Part shown: piece by piece, positions 1-11,489 of the stretch | Numbering within the stretch: the first letter of the stretch is position 1 | Layout of the letters: every line of letters starts with the position of its first letter | Origin: Diorhabda sublineata | Lineage: Eukaryota; Arthropoda; Insecta; Coleoptera; Chrysomelidae | Direction of reading: 5' to 3' | DNA: 64,000 nt | Assembly (NCBI RefSeq): GCF_026230105.1 | Contig: NC_079479.1 | Coordinates: forward strand, 14,333,734 to 14,397,733 | Translations under genes and position numbers: made by a program | Notes under the pieces: model-generated | Seen by the model: the letters and a program-made list of their open reading frames with translations, nothing else | Told to the model about the DNA's origin: nothing | Databases searched by the model: none

Positions 1-455
1 GAAAAAGATGGTAGAACGCTTCTTGTAGGTATGTAGAGTCTAATCAAGCACCTGAAGTTGAGTGTTGTGAGTTATCAGCTCTTGAAACACTGGAATTTGG
101 ATATTCAGTGGTAAATATACTTTGGAGATTCATTTGAGTTACTTGCTAAAAAGCTTGCATTGTGAAATGAGAGTGTTTAAGTTTTGAGGAGTAATATCAA
201 AGGCTTGAAACCGGCAGTTTGATATTTTGATTTTGTATAATTCAATGTGTAGCTTCCTCGAAGAAATTATTTTTGAGTGGCTTGAAAAAGGCCCTGTCTA
301 ATAGCTGTGAAACTTGGCTAGTATTCCTAAAAAGACACAACAAAACTACTTCATTTTCAGTAGCTGAATCTAGCAGATCGATTGCTTTATAATGGGATGG
401 ATATCCGTCCAATATTAGAAGAAGGTATTCATTCTTGCACTAGTTGCACTAGTTT
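1..455 (-). mobile_element. pogo/Tigger-like (DDE_1) transposase fragment
   Basis: Read on the minus strand, about 361-417 encodes LLILDGYPSHYKAIDLLDSA, matching the family signature LLLDGHxSH around the second catalytic Asp of DDE_1 transposases (pogo, Tigger, Jerky-like). About 247-360 continues with ENEVVLLCLFRNTSQVSQLL and then DRAFFKPLKNNF, the normal continuation in which a Pro-rich 'PPHTSH' segment precedes 'LDRxFFKxLK'. In-frame stops appear downstream and the window edge cuts the C-terminal side, so it is a pseudogene. These transposases cut and paste DNA at TA sites. No terminal inverted repeats are visible, and the N-terminal DNA-binding half was not found upstream (455-1,100). Confidence rests on the two adjoining motifs. 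Confidence 0.62.
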
Positions 456-2600
456 ATAAAGTAATTTGTTTTGTGTATGGACTTGAAGTAACAGTGTGTT
501 GGAAACTGATTAACACCTTTGTCCATGTCTTTTTATTCACCAAGTGATAGTCCTTAGTATATCCTGCTGCCAAGATTATTGTTGTATCGCAAAAAAACCT
601 TTAACTCTAATTAGACGCATAACAGATTTTACCAGGTTTTATTTGCATATTAAATCTAAGATAATATTGGAATCCTAGTTTTGGGTACTCTCCAACTTGT
701 ATTTTTGATTCCAGGTGGTGTATCACGTCGTTAGGCTTGATATGGAGCTACAAATTGCTATATTTATATCTGTTTTTCCAGAATTTACCCAACCAAAAGC
801 AACTTTACTGCTATGTACAAAGATAAAATATATATTATACCATTAAAGGTTTATGACAATGATGAGGTGGGAAAGGTATTTCAAACTGTTCAAATAGCTA
901 ACTACCGAATAAATATTTAAAAATATGTAGCAATTCATAGGTTATAAAACTCAATTTTTAGTAACTCTGAAGATATCTCAGAAGTCTCGCAAAATGAAAT
1001 TGAAAATGTGGTTCCATTTCTGTCTAATAATTTCATGAGAAGTACACAAAAATTTGAATAGGTACTAGATAAAGAAAATCAAAGAAACATTCAATTCGTC
1101 ACTACAAAAAAGTAGTAGGTAGTGTCTACTGTAAATGATTAGTTTCGCATCAATAGTAATTGATGCGTATTTCCAGAGGGGGCCTATTTCACTGGTCCAC
1201 CCTACCTGTAGAAGAATGATAGCAGTTTCTCAAATACTAAATCATTGTTATAAACTTTTGTTCATCACATTATTCAGTAATGTTTTCCACTTGAATTTCA
1301 AAAATAGTTGTGTGAATTGATGAAAATTTGATTTCTTCTGCTTCCTATGAACCCTGTATATTCACCTACAACTTCGTATCTAATCAAAACAAATGAAATA
1401 TAATGAATTGGAAAACATTATCAGTTCTTCTAATATGGACAAATTCTTTTCTAAACTATTCATCTAAATACTGTTAAAATATTCAGTGTCTGACTGACTG
1501 ACTGAACTTACCGCTTTTCATAAATTAGTAGATAAAATTCTCATACTGTCTTTAATGGAGAAACATGGGTTTCAATACTTTTATATAAGAGTTATCAACA
1601 TAAGCATCAAGGTAAGCGATATCCCTCTCGTTCGAATGAAATTTCCCTAAGCTCTATGTGGTATTCCTTTTGGAGATAGTCGATGGACAATTTTCAATGC
1701 GTATCGCATAATATGGAAGCCACAAGCCCCGCCTGACTATTGTGCCTTTGGACGCTTCGAACCTGGTTCACCGGCTGCAGTTCACTCAGATGATGATTTT
1801 TATTCCGGAGTAAAGTGATGGATGGAAGTGAGAGATCCAAGAAGAAAAGAAAGACTACGAAAGACCTGACTGTATAAAATCAACATAGCGACTGGGAACA
1901 AAAAGATGAAACTACCATAAAGGAACAAAATAAAATGGAGAAAACTGTGACAGAAAGATCTAATAGAAAAAGAAACTTAACATCACGTTTTACGCCGTAT
2001 AATTTCTTTCCTGTAAATGAAACTTTGAGTTTAAGAAACAGGAAAAAGTCTCAGGAGATCAGATTTGGTGAAGATGGTGGGTGATCAACCAATATGTAAT
2101 GTAATTCATGCATTGAAACCTAGGTAATTCTAGAAGTGTTTATATGAAAATATGGTAAGATAACAACCCGACACCACACCTTAGAGAGATTCAATTGCAT
2201 ACTCTATTTTTATCACCAATAGTTTTCAAATATTGAAGGGATTCGTATAATGTTGAGAAGATTTCACAATCTCACAAGAAAGTGAATATTATTACACTCC
2301 AAAAGTCGAGTGGTACCTACCAGGCAAAAATCCCTTTGGATATTGATTTTCAACTTCTGTAGGTTGTAGTTTTTGATAAAGACATGCCCTGCTAGCTGAT
2401 TCATCGATTCGGTGCATGAACTGATATTGGCAGATCATCATCAGATATACCGTGAGATTAAGCTAATGTGGGCATCAATTCCTCTTGCATACATTTAATA
2501 GTGCATGAATAATTAGCTGTAAAAAAGATTTGTTCGCTTTAGATACCACATAATTTGACAATCTATCAAAATAGCTCGTGTCGATCGGTACAAATAAACA
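456..2600. other. gene-free stretch, no recognised element
   Basis: Only short, stop-ridden frames on both strands. About 1,160-1,210 and 7,180-7,250 share a weak motif (a 'GGCC...TATTTCACT...CCACCCTA' pattern), hinting at one dispersed repeat. A slightly GC-richer stretch at 1,715-1,800 gives an open but unrecognised peptide. I see no supportable gene. Confidence 0.4.
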
Positions 2601-2614
2601 CTGAAAAAATTAAA

Positions 2615-2930
2615 CTAAACTACAGTCGACTATATGGGTCTTTAAAAATGAGCCAAATTCAGCAAAAGTTATTGGCAGAAGAAGAACTCGACAAGTTGCT
2701 ACGGTTCCATTAGAGCAATCGCAGAAGACGAATCATTCTTCACCACGACATTGCGAGCTCTAGCATATCAGTTCAAACAAAAACGTTTTCGAACATTCAG
2801 AAACATTGAATTGTGTAGCTTTGTAGCACCCAATGATTTCTTCTTTTTCCCTCAGATGAAAAATAACTTGCGAGGTCCAAACTTGAGTGGCAAACCTCGT
2901 GATAATATTTATTCATTTTCACAAAACATG
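2615..2930 (+). mobile_element. mariner transposase fragment (copy A)
   Basis: Frameshifted coding remnant from the centre and C-terminal half of a mariner transposase. It reads QSTIWVFKNEPNSAKVIG-like sequence, then VATVPLEQ, then a shifted frame with APNDFFFFPQMKNNLRG, which contains the third catalytic Asp (family form APNDFFLFP). The conserved HHDN segment with the second Asp is degraded into 'SSPRHCE'. It is the same subfamily as the copy at 28,039-28,838: the two share the Trp-Val-Phe block, the PQ(I/M)KNNLRG block and the 'AACAAAAACGTTTTCGAAC' nucleotide context. No terminal inverted repeat is seen on either side. Mariner elements insert at TA dinucleotides by a DDE/D mechanism; this copy cannot encode an active enzyme. 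Confidence 0.75.
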
Positions 2931-3830
2931 TGGGTTATTAACTGCATAACTAATTACAATTTTGTTATTAGTCAATCTTATCACCTTAAAATGTACAAAT
3001 AACCATTTTTTCTTTTATTATTATATTACTGTGTATATTTCCATCTAATGACTTTCTGTCCAATATATTTTTGATCAATTTTTGTTGAATCAACAAGAAG
3101 TTAATTTAGAGTAAATTATTCTGGAGAGATTCGCTACAGAACCTGCATTAATAGTAGATATCAAAAGAACTTCTTTTGTAGGGTTAGTGCATTCAAATTA
3201 CCAATTCCTAACGAAGCTTCATCTATGACGTGAAAGTGAAAACCGTGTAAAGTCTCTATACTTGAGATTGAATACATCAATTTAATCAATTTCTACAACT
3301 TTTGATTATAAAAAAAGCCCTGAATAGGGCTCGAGTCTATAATGAATGATTTCTTTCGAGAATTACCTCTAAAACCAGTTAATTTTAGGACAAATTAATT
3401 TGAATCAATGCAAGATTCCAAAACTTGAAACACGTTTAATTACACATAGCAAAGTTTCAAATTACGGAGGAGTTTTGAGTTTTTAATGAACTATTTTGAA
3501 CTACGTTGAGGAACCTAGATGGAAAATACGGTAAGTTCCCTCGGGGATAAAATATTTACACAAATTCTTTGAAAGAGTCTTCTACAAGTTACCGGGATGA
3601 TGATTAACTGGCTCATGAAAGTTATAGTGATTTCTATCCGTGCATGATGAAGTACAAGTTAATACGAATTCGGAGTTAATAAATTATTGTTTTAAGAAAC
3701 TGAACAAACGCTTTTAGCAACAATCTAACTAAAAATAATTCTTGGCATGAAAATAGATAAAATAATATCAATCAATCAATTTAAAAATTTGTTTTTCATG
3801 ACATTTTCAACAAACAAAGAATGTGGGTCT
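2931..3830. other. gene-free stretch
   Basis: No coding remnant recognised. A perfect 6-bp stem with a 4-nt loop (AGCCCT GAAT AGGGCT) lies near 3,316-3,331; in an intergenic eukaryotic context I assign it no function. Confidence 0.4.
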
Positions 3831-4428
3831 GAATTCTTTTTTCGATTACTCGAACTAATTTACTGGTTGTATAGTGTCAAGTTCTAGTGTTATGAAGATG
3901 AAGTAGTTTCAAAATACTTCGCATGATAGCTGATGCACCATAGTACACGTGTTGAACATAACTTTACATAAAGAGTTAAATTTCAGTTTTGTCAAAGATG
4001 TCATGGAAGAACTAGGCACTAAACATCGTCGACGACTGGCTTACCATCTACTTATAGAACCAAAAGATGGTAGAAGACTGAGAAGAAATTGGTTAGCAGA
4101 CTTATAAAACGGGTGAAGAAGATTTGTCGCTGGACAAGACCTCACCACGCTAAAGTAGAGCTTAGAACGTAAGTCTGATTCCTAGGAGATTCAGAATTTT
4201 TTTTTCCATTACTTAAACTAATTTTCTGGTTGTATAGTGTCAAGTTCTGGTGTTGTGAAGATGTGAAGTCCTTTCAAAATATTTTGCATGATAGCCGATA
4301 CATTATGGTACGTGTTTAACCTAACCTTACATAAGGACTTGAATTTCAGTTTTGACAAAGAGCTTAGAACGTGAGTCTGATTCCTAGGAGTATAAGAATG
4401 ATTTTTCCGATTACTCGAACCAATTTCC
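3831..4428 (+). repeat. tandem array carrying an integrase-like segment
   Basis: Two and a bit direct copies of one unit. Unit 1 (about 3,836-4,196) and unit 2 (about 4,197-4,399) both begin with a 'CGATTACTCGAACTAATTT'-like sequence and 'GTTGTATAGTGTCAAGTTCT'. Both end with 'AGCTTAGAACGT(A/G)AGTCTGA' and 'TTCCTAGGAG'. A third copy starts at 4,400 and stops at about 4,428. Unit 2 lacks about 160 bp of the segment that in unit 1 reads FSFVKDVMEELGTKH followed by an R-rich motif and AYH. A dispersed copy is at 6,205-6,515. The tandem structure is seen directly; the origin is inferred. Confidence 0.7.
3985..4130 (+). pseudogene. possible Gypsy-type integrase core fragment
   Basis: Within unit 1 of the array, the frame reads a KxLNFSFVKDVMEELGTKH-like peptide, then R-R-x-x-AYH, and in a shifted frame an N-Q-K-M-V-E-D peptide. 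Ty3/Gypsy integrases around the catalytic Glu have the form 'NFTS..F..(V/L)M..LGTKH.RTTAYHP..NG.VER'. The order and spacing of LGTKH, AYH and N..MVE fit, with frameshifts between them. The segment is short and no neighbouring pol domains are present, so chance resemblance or a chimeric repeat remains possible. Confidence 0.4.
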
Positions 4429-4429
4429 T

Positions 4430-5720
4430 CCCTTGGATTTTCTTTCTCCCTAATATCACAACAAAATTTTTCGACTTACTATTCATTTATCTATTGTCCA
4501 CGTAATTTCCCTCTTATTTTGCTTTTGATCTTTCTGTTGTGTATCCCACTATTCATGTCAAGCTGAAATGAAACTTTCCATCCAAATGTATTGACAAAAT
4601 ATGATCTAATTTCCGTTATAACTTATAACATCTTTTTGTTTGTTATAACAGAATAGAATATTTGATAATTTTTTTCGAAATTGATATTCTTAAGTTATTT
4701 GAACAGAATAAAGCTTGTTACACCCAGTATAAGCCGTCAAGAAATCTTCGATTATTAAATTTCATCTGGATTTCACTGCCAACATAAACAAAAACTTTAA
4801 TGTAAATTTTCCCTATAGCAAGCTGTTAGACTAAATTAAATTTCGACTTTAAATCTAGACATAATTTAGCATGCATATTTTAAAGCTCAGTGACGGCTTC
4901 GAAGAAGGTGGAACGAATATGTGGATTCAAAAACTATTCGATTTCTTTTTTTCCTACAGATGTTTTCATTAATAATCATATGAAAAGTGGCCCTTTCTCC
5001 AATTTGTACTTGAGAATGAAATGACTAACGAATAATCGTTTTTAAGACATGCTTGAAGGCTCATCAATTTGGACATGAAATCCATTGAAAAGTATAACTA
5101 GGAAAGCCACAGAGCCCTGATAGTATGCAGACACTAGGCAGGAAAGAATTTAGATTGTTATCAAGGGATTCTGCTGATCCTGATGACAATGAGATAGTGA
5201 GACAGATCATCATGTTTAGGAAAGTAGACTAGGTCACGAGAACTGGTCTAAATACCAAAAGAATCAATTTATTTGAGCTGCATATTGACCTGTATATAGA
5301 CAACTAGAGCCATGAGATTATGCGAACTGTTGCAATACAAGTGATCCCGAATATTTCTGCTCAACATATATTGATAAATATAATCACATCGTCCAGAATG
5401 TTCAAAAAAGACTCATAAGCAATGAGTTGAGAATTCGCTCAGAAAGTTTGCAAATCTGAGACATTTTTAGCTATGAAGAGAAAAAACTCAACTATAGAAG
5501 TAGATTGGATAAAAGGAAAGTCAAGGAAAGTGTCAGTAGCAAGCAATTGAAAACAAAAACAAATGAAGCAACAAAAAATCTTCTACGTAAAAACTTGATT
5601 TGAAAGTTAGTTAAAAGATGTAGAGAACCCAAAACTCATATACAACGAACTAATGTGTAGTCTAAAATACGCTAGAAGCGACGAAGGAAAAACTCAGACC
5701 TTAACATCGAGTAATGACTT
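4430..5720. other. mostly unassigned; possible upstream part of the LINE at 5,725
   Basis: No clear motif up to about 5,100. From about 5,120 the plus strand shows moderately open, A-rich frames, which could be the decayed upstream part of the LINE whose RT begins near 5,725. I see no endonuclease motif to prove it. Confidence 0.3.
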
Positions 5721-5724
5721 CCAA

Positions 5725-6204
5725 TACACCAGTTTGGATACAAGATATAAGATTCAACTATACAACAAATCCACAGGATAAACCACACAATAAATGAAGC
5801 GCTAGAAGATAAAGATACTGTACATCGGTGTTTTCAGACGTTATCTAGGTGTAGCATACAAGCCTATTATATAGAGACTGTCTTTCAAACATGTGCTCCA
5901 AACTGATATTATCTCATCTTTGCCATATATAGTTGAAAATAACAATAAATGAAAGCACTTCCGGTAATCATCCAATAGAAGGAAGTGTACCACGGGAAAG
6001 CGTTTTAGGGTCATCAACTTCCAGTATTCTGCAAACACCTGTAAAGTACATCCAAACAAGATAAAGTTCGTTCAAGTGACCTTCATTATAAGAAAAGACC
6101 AGTAAACTTCTGTTTATATGAACAATGTACAAATAGCTACTAACACCAAATATTTAGGCTTGCAGTCAACAGTCTAAAGAAAGTTTCTACTTCATAAAAC
6201 CACA
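5725..6204 (+). mobile_element. Jockey-like LINE reverse transcriptase fragment
   Basis: Broken RT of a non-LTR retrotransposon. About 5,740-5,815 reads QQIHRINHTINEALEDK, matching the stretch before the first catalytic Asp in Jockey-clade RTs ('...RI...IN.ALE.K.YC..VFLD'). About 5,968-6,006 reads PIEGSVPRESVLG, a mutated form of the P(I/V)xAGVPQGSVLGP motif. About 6,060-6,190 reads NKIKFVQVTFIIRKDQ, then NNVQIATNTKYLGLQ, the palm-thumb region that follows the FADD box (the normal form is VKYLGLHLD). The FADD box itself is missing through deletion. There are several stops and frameshifts. The element copies itself by target-primed reverse transcription; this relic is inert. It is abutted at 6,205 by the dispersed integrase-like repeat. 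Confidence 0.75.
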
Positions 6205-6515
6205 ATAAAACCTTTCTAGTAGTATAGTGTCAAGTTCTGGTGTTGTGAAGATGTTAAGTCGTTTTGAAATACTTTGCAACATAGCTGATGCATTATGGTA
6301 CGTGTTTAACCTAACCTTAAATAAGGACTTGAATTTCAGTTTTGTCAAAGATGTCATGAAAGAACTAGGCACTAAACATCATCGACGACCGGCTTACCAT
6401 CTACTTATAGAACCAAAAGATGGTAGAAGACTGAAAATATATTGGATAGCAGACCTATAGAACAGCTAAAGAAGACTTGTCGCTGAAGAAAACTTAATCA
6501 CGACATAGTAGACCC
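6205..6515 (+). repeat. dispersed copy of the 3.8-4.4 kb integrase-like repeat
   Basis: Starts 'GTAGTATAGTGTCAAGTTCT' and carries the fullest version of the shared frame, KDVMKELGTKHHRRPAYH at about 6,346-6,400, followed by GGTAGAAGACTGA. It is highly similar to unit 1 of the tandem array about 2.2 kb away but lacks the flanking 'CTTAGAACGTAAGTCTGATTC' block. It immediately follows the LINE fragment, so it was either inserted into the LINE or joined by deletion. Confidence 0.65.
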
Positions 6516-6519
6516 TAGA

Positions 6520-8317
6520 TTTTCTGAAACCGAATATGTTTTGAGTGATAATAGAAAAAAAAATATTCTCAATCACTACTGTGAACTTCACATATCCAGA
6601 TTGAATCATTTCATAGGGAATAAATTTCTAAAATACCAATTCCATCGAAAAATGTATGAAAATTGATAACATCTAATCTAAATTCTTATAATTTTCAATG
6701 TAAAATTGAAAAATATTATGAAATATAGAACGTTTTATTTCAATAAGAGTCAATACTGAAATCTTGTATTCAGGTTATAAAAGTTACGAAGAACAAATTT
6801 TGAAAAATATGACCGTTTACCCTATAAATCTCAATGACTTACCCTGTATAATGAATGTAATATGTTCTAATATCTTCTTTAACCACACTGCTTCAAGAAT
6901 AAAATCAGGAAGCTGATATAATACATTATAATAAACCCCAAACATTGTGCTTTACGTTATCTTCCGTTGTATGATCAAATCTACTAATTTCATATCTTTC
7001 GCCCTTATGCCTTCTAGTTATTTTTTTCTCTTATCAAATAATTCAAATCTTTCTAGAACCCCTTCTGGATTTAAGCTTCCGACACTGTATTAAATCGGCT
7101 AATATGAAAAACCTCACGTTATAAAATAGGGTACATAATCCTCCCTGCACTGTAACTAAAAACATACAATAGGCTTATCTCATTAAAAAGGGCCGTATCT
7201 CACTCTGGAAAATTATTAAACTGCGGACCACCCTAACTGAAGAGCTAACAAATTGAGTTGGTTACGCCAATAAATACTTTGGTGATTTATTTAAAGTTTG
7301 GGGTTAGAAACTTTGGAAGGTTACTACCAAGAAATTGAACATCACGTGATTATCTAAATTGTTAGTATAACAAACTATATGTTTTTAAATCAACTTCATG
7401 AATGATTTTTTTTTTCAAAAATATTTGATTCTCATACTTACATAAGTGATAATTTGAGTATAATCTTTGCGATGGTTGAAACCTTTCTAGGATTTCTAAG
7501 GTCGAATTGGAAGTTAAATTTCAAGGTTTTTGAATTTGAACATGATAGTATTGGCGCGTATCACTGGTTGTTATGTTTATTCACTCTTCCTTGGACCTAT
7601 TAGTCAATAAGGTTTGTCCAACAATAAATCGAAGTGATTCTTTTTCTTGAGAAAGCACTTTTTCCATGTCAGTACACCATCCAAACAAATGTCGTGATAT
7701 TTCACTTTTTCTCGCTGGAAGATTTGAATATTCCACATCTTCTTAGAGTTAAATGTGTTTGACATCTCGTAAAAGTCGATTCTGGGCAAGGAAAATTATT
7801 TTTAACGCAAAAATAAATCATGAAAATATGGAGAAAATATTTGAAACCTACGTTGAAAAGAGAATAAAGGCGAGAAAAACTTTAGAGAAAGCTGCATAAC
7901 AATGCATATGCTAAAATAATGAGAAATCTTGATGATAAACTGCTCAAAAACTATGATAAATTCAAAATTATGAACAGAGGTTGCGCAAGAAAACTTGCAA
8001 ACTGTGAAACTGGCGGTGGTGCATTTTCATAGTTGTCAGCTACATCAGATCACTAGTAGTAATGATCTTACACTATGAATTCCACTTATAGATGTAATAA
8101 TTTAAAAATAGACTTTGGAAATATCAAATTTTATTGACAGGTAAGAATAAATCGAGTCATCACCTGACAAGACTAAACAAACATTTTGAAGAAAACTTGA
8201 CGCAATAATTTCATTAAAGTAACTCGATATATAATTTTTTGATCCGACGGTTAATTAAGTGAGGTTAAAATACTATTTAGAGGTAGTCAATGGAAGATTT
8301 TAATTTTTCTGGAATTT

Positions 8318-8320
<3 letters not shown>
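6520..8320. other. gene-free A/T-rich stretch
   Basis: No protein motif recognised on either strand. An 'ACCCTGTATAATG' end-like motif occurs near 6,843; similar 'CCCTGTATA' strings recur through the window. Confidence 0.4.

Positions 8321-8323
<3 letters not shown>

Positions 8324-8375
<52 letters not shown>
8324..8375. repeat. (AT)n microsatellite
   Basis: About 52 bp of uninterrupted alternating A and T. Confidence 0.95.
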
Positions 8376-8378
<3 letters not shown>

Positions 8379-8594
8379 GTCTTAAGTATTAATAGAAAAA
8401 TTATACTATCTAGAACGTGCATAATTCGTAGTACCTATTCTAAATCATATTTGGTTTCATATTTTCTCCCAATTTTCAAAATATCTTCGAGATATTGAAT
8501 TGGAAATTGATATCTTGATATCAAATCCGCTATCTGTGTGCTCCACTTCGGAATCCATAGATAGCCAGTCATAACACACAGATAGCAGTGAAAA

Positions 8595-8980
8595 TGATGA
8601 TCATGATGAAGATTTTACGCCGTTGGAGATTGTTGAAATTGCAAAAGCAGCATTTATCACTTAGCCACCGAAAAAATCAAGAAAAAAATACAATAAAACA
8701 TCACGACTTTCTTGGAAGGAAGAAATATCGATAAAGCAACTTCCTATTGAACACGTCCTCTTTTGCTTTTTGACAGAATTTTCCGAAGACTATAAATCTC
8801 CGTATTTTGTGGAGGATATTCTCAATGTTAAGAAGCATATGAATATAAAAGAATATTCAAGAAAAGATATTCAAGAAAAATTGGCCTATACTTACCACCA
8901 GAAAATGACTTGTAGTCCAACTAACACCTCCCTTCTTGAATTATCCAGAGGAAACTGCGCCTTGCAGGAGATGTGATCAT
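8595..8980 (+). pseudogene. possible Crypton-like tyrosine-recombinase N-terminal region
   Basis: A single frame with one internal stop reads a Ser/Asp/Glu-rich leader, PLEIVEIAKAA, the stop, PPKKSRKKYNKT, then a Trp-bearing stretch, FLTEFSEDYKSPYF and EYSRKDIQEKL. Crypton-type and related tyrosine recombinases of insects and vertebrates have an N-terminal region of the form 'A...(N)LLP.KS...Y...Y..F..W', then 'Y(F).E.S..YK(S)STLW', then 'F(S/T)(R/K)(E/D).(I/V)..F'. The order matches; the catalytic Arg-His-Tyr domain is not present downstream. It lies 220 bp after the (AT)n tract. The assignment is from remembered family motifs and is moderate at best; a degraded host exon is the alternative. 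Confidence 0.4.
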
Positions 8981-9500
8981 TTCCATTATCGAGAATAATC
9001 ACCATCATTACACGTCTTGAGTATATTATTAAATGAAAAGAAAAATATGTAAAAATAGTATATTTCACTAGAAATCTGAAAAAATCCATTTTTGGACGTG
9101 TATTGTTTTATTTTTTGTATGTTCAATTCATGGTTGCTTAAAAAACTGTATGCAGAAGAGAATCCAGATATTCCTGAGAATATATTAGAGCTAGCCAGTG
9201 TTGATTCATTATCAGTAAAATCCAGGTCGAGATATGACCACCAATATAATTTTTTTATTAAATATTGAGAACCCAAAAACGTTAAAAACCTTAATGATGA
9301 TATTCTTCTAGTTTATTGCTTCATAAAAGAATATCAAATCTTCTACACTATAGAGTTGTTTGGCTATAAAAGAAATTGCTGACAACAAAAAATATACAAA
9401 AACTATTGCTTGTTTGAAGGTTTAGGCTGTGGGTTGTATGAGAATGACGGTAGTTGCTTGAAAAATACCACAGTATCAGAAAGTAGGTACACATTTATAC
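8981..9500. other. gene-free stretch
   Basis: Short open frames of similar length on both strands, none with a recognisable motif. Confidence 0.35.
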
Positions 9501-9504
9501 AATA

Positions 9505-9990
9505 TATGTTTCACGTTTCAAGACGCCACGTTCTTTAGTATTTGTTTGGCAACCATAAATAGAAAACATTTTCAGTGAATTTGTAAACGTGGCTTCAAAG
9601 TAGGTAAAGACCGTTCCATCTGCAGGCAAGATCATGACGTTCTTTGGGATAATTTCCATTGAAAAAAGAAAAACATCAACAGCGAGTATTATGCGAGCTC
9701 ATTGCAACGTTTCAGCGAAGAAATCAAGCAAAACGGCCGCATTTGGTTAAGAAGAAAATGTTGTTTCATCCGTTATTGCAATGATCAAAATTAATGGATT
9801 AGTTTGAATTACTACCTCATGCACCAGAATTAGCACCTTCGGATTATTTCTTGTTCCCAGACTTGAAAAAATAGCTCGGTTGTCGAAGACTTTCCAGCAA
9901 AGAAGGGATGGAGTCAGCAGTTAATGTCTATTTTCAAAATGGTATCAAAATTATTGAACATCCCTATATTTTTTCCCATCATTTATATGT
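9505..9990 (+). mobile_element. mariner transposase relic (copy B)
   Basis: A 5' piece, 'AAGACGCCACGTTCTTTA' at about 9,520, is shared with copy D at 16,240 and reads the mariner GDATFF-like N-terminal block. After a deletion, about 9,608-9,640 reads KTVPSAGKIM. Then about 9,676-9,770 reads an INSEYY-like segment in broken frames and KQKRPHLVKKKMLFH. About 9,805-9,880 reads FELLPHAPELAPSDYFLF, which contains the third catalytic Asp. The HQDNA segment with the second Asp has been lost after 'MLFH'. About 9,935-9,960 reads NGIKIIEH, the C-terminal 'NGIxxLExR' helix. Stops and frameshifts throughout. No TIRs seen. Confidence 0.8.
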
Positions 9991-10570
9991 TTTTTTCTAA
10001 TACCAAAAAAGTCCAAGCTACTAATAGCAGAACAAGTCAGCACATGCTTAAGCGAAGCTTCAAATGAGCAATGCCTACTGGTAAAAGTGATTTTAGTGGT
10101 TGGTATCTTTGGCGCATGTAAAAGATAATTAATTCAATACTTGAGTTTACATGCCATACCAACAGCCCTGTGCCGAAATTTGTTGCAAAATATATGAAAA
10201 TGAAAATTGGACAAAGGCTAAGGCGTTCCTTGGCAACCATGTTGGTGGAAATCGGCTCTAAATTGCTTACTCTGATAAGACTCGTAGATTAACTCAATTC
10301 CAATGTAGCAGAATAAAGTATCAGATAGATTGTTTAGTCCATCTCAGTTGTAAAGTTCAAGCTCTGCGACGGTTCATCAGGAATATCTGCGAATCTTCTG
10401 TTCCAACATTTTTTGTTCCAAATAAAGGAATACCGAAAGAACTAAACTTCTACAATAATACAAATTGTATTATAAATATTACTATCGATGCCAACGATTC
10501 CGAAATATACTAATCAAGTGTTATTAATAAATAATTATCAGGAGGTATTTCCAAGTAAATATTATTACAA
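9991..10570. other. unassigned, ends at a solo LTR-like repeat
   Basis: A modest open frame at about 10,415-10,500 directly precedes the LTR-like repeat and could be the tail of an internal retroelement region. It has no diagnostic motif, and no polypurine tract is obvious. Confidence 0.3.
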
Positions 10571-10574
10571 ACAA

Positions 10575-10950
10575 GTTCGCGAAATGAGTCCGTAGGCCGG
10601 TCCTGTCTGGCTAGAATGGAATTTTAATATTTGGTGAAAGCGTATATGGTAATATTCGTCTGATGTTTGAGTGTAAACAATTTTTATAGCAAGCGGTTTA
10701 TTTACATGTTTTCTTTTGAGTCTATTTATTCATGTGTTTTGTTTCTTTTTGTTCTAATTATAGTTTTAAATAAATATCCGTAATGAAAGAAAACGAATTA
10801 GCGAAGTATTCGAAGAGTTTCAATAAATTACTTAAGTGATAGTGATAAGTGAATTATTGTAAATTAAATATATTGTATAGTGTGTAAATGAATTAAAAAT
10901 ATAAGAGACAGTGTTTATTGATTCATCCAACAGTATAAATACAACTTTAC
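10575..10950 (+). mobile_element. solo LTR-like repeat (copy A)
   Basis: About 375 bp aligns along its length with 56,634-57,010. Shared blocks are 'TTTTTATAGCAAG(C/T)GGTTTA' then 'TTTACAT', 'TTAAGTGATAGTGATAAGT', 'AATTATT', 'GTATAGT' and 'AAGAGACAGTGTTTATT'. The layout (GC-richer start, A/T-rich middle, AATAAA-like signals near the end) fits a retrotransposon LTR. No gag or pol flanks either copy. The exact ends and target duplication cannot be fixed by eye. It could also be a SINE-like or MITE repeat, but the TATA-box-plus-polyadenylation layout in copy B favours an LTR. Confidence 0.6.
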
Positions 10951-11488
10951 AATATAATTAACCTATCAAACGATGTCATTCGATCTCATATGCTATTAAG
11001 AAAATTGGGGTTGATGCAAGGCTGCAGGGTACATTTTTTGTAGAATACATGAGTATCATTTATATAAGAATAAATGTTCATATCATAACTTACGTTCACT
11101 CAAATTCTTAGTTTTATTTATCATAAACTTCAATATCTGATTTAATTTGAAGTATTTTACAAATACTGGAATATTCACGATGGGAGTCGTTATGTTCTGA
11201 TCACGATTAGAAGAAAACTTCCTCAACTAAAAATTAATTGAATGTGAACGTGTTATTGGAAACGACCGAGCAATAAATTCAAAGGTACAAAGTAAATCAG
11301 AATGGTTTATGGCTTCATTCTCTCAGTTGCTAGTGAAACTCTACAGGACAATAGGAATTCTATATGAGGATGTGTATATTCTTTTTCATTAAAAACCGAG
11401 AGACTTTATTCCATTGTACCTACTAATTCACTTTCTTCAGATGATTTAATAATTATTTGATGCTACAAAGTTTTTCAGTCATAAAGTA
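10951..11488. other. gene-free stretch
   Basis: No coding or repeat structure recognised. Confidence 0.35.
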
Positions 11489-11489
11489 C

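Noticed and set aside
1..40. 'AAAAGATGGTAGAACGCTT' resembling the GGTAGAAGACTG part of the integrase-like repeat
   Set aside because: Only a dozen matching bases at the window edge, and the minus strand is better explained by a DDE_1 transposase.
3316..3331. AGCCCT-GAAT-AGGGCT hairpin as a possible terminator
   Set aside because: Rho-independent terminators are bacterial; the surrounding DNA is arthropod nuclear sequence and there is no adjacent gene.
8324..8375. Regularly spaced repeats considered as CRISPR
   Set aside because: This and the other arrays are simple microsatellites or transposon-derived tandem units without spacers; there are no cas genes and the sequence is eukaryotic.
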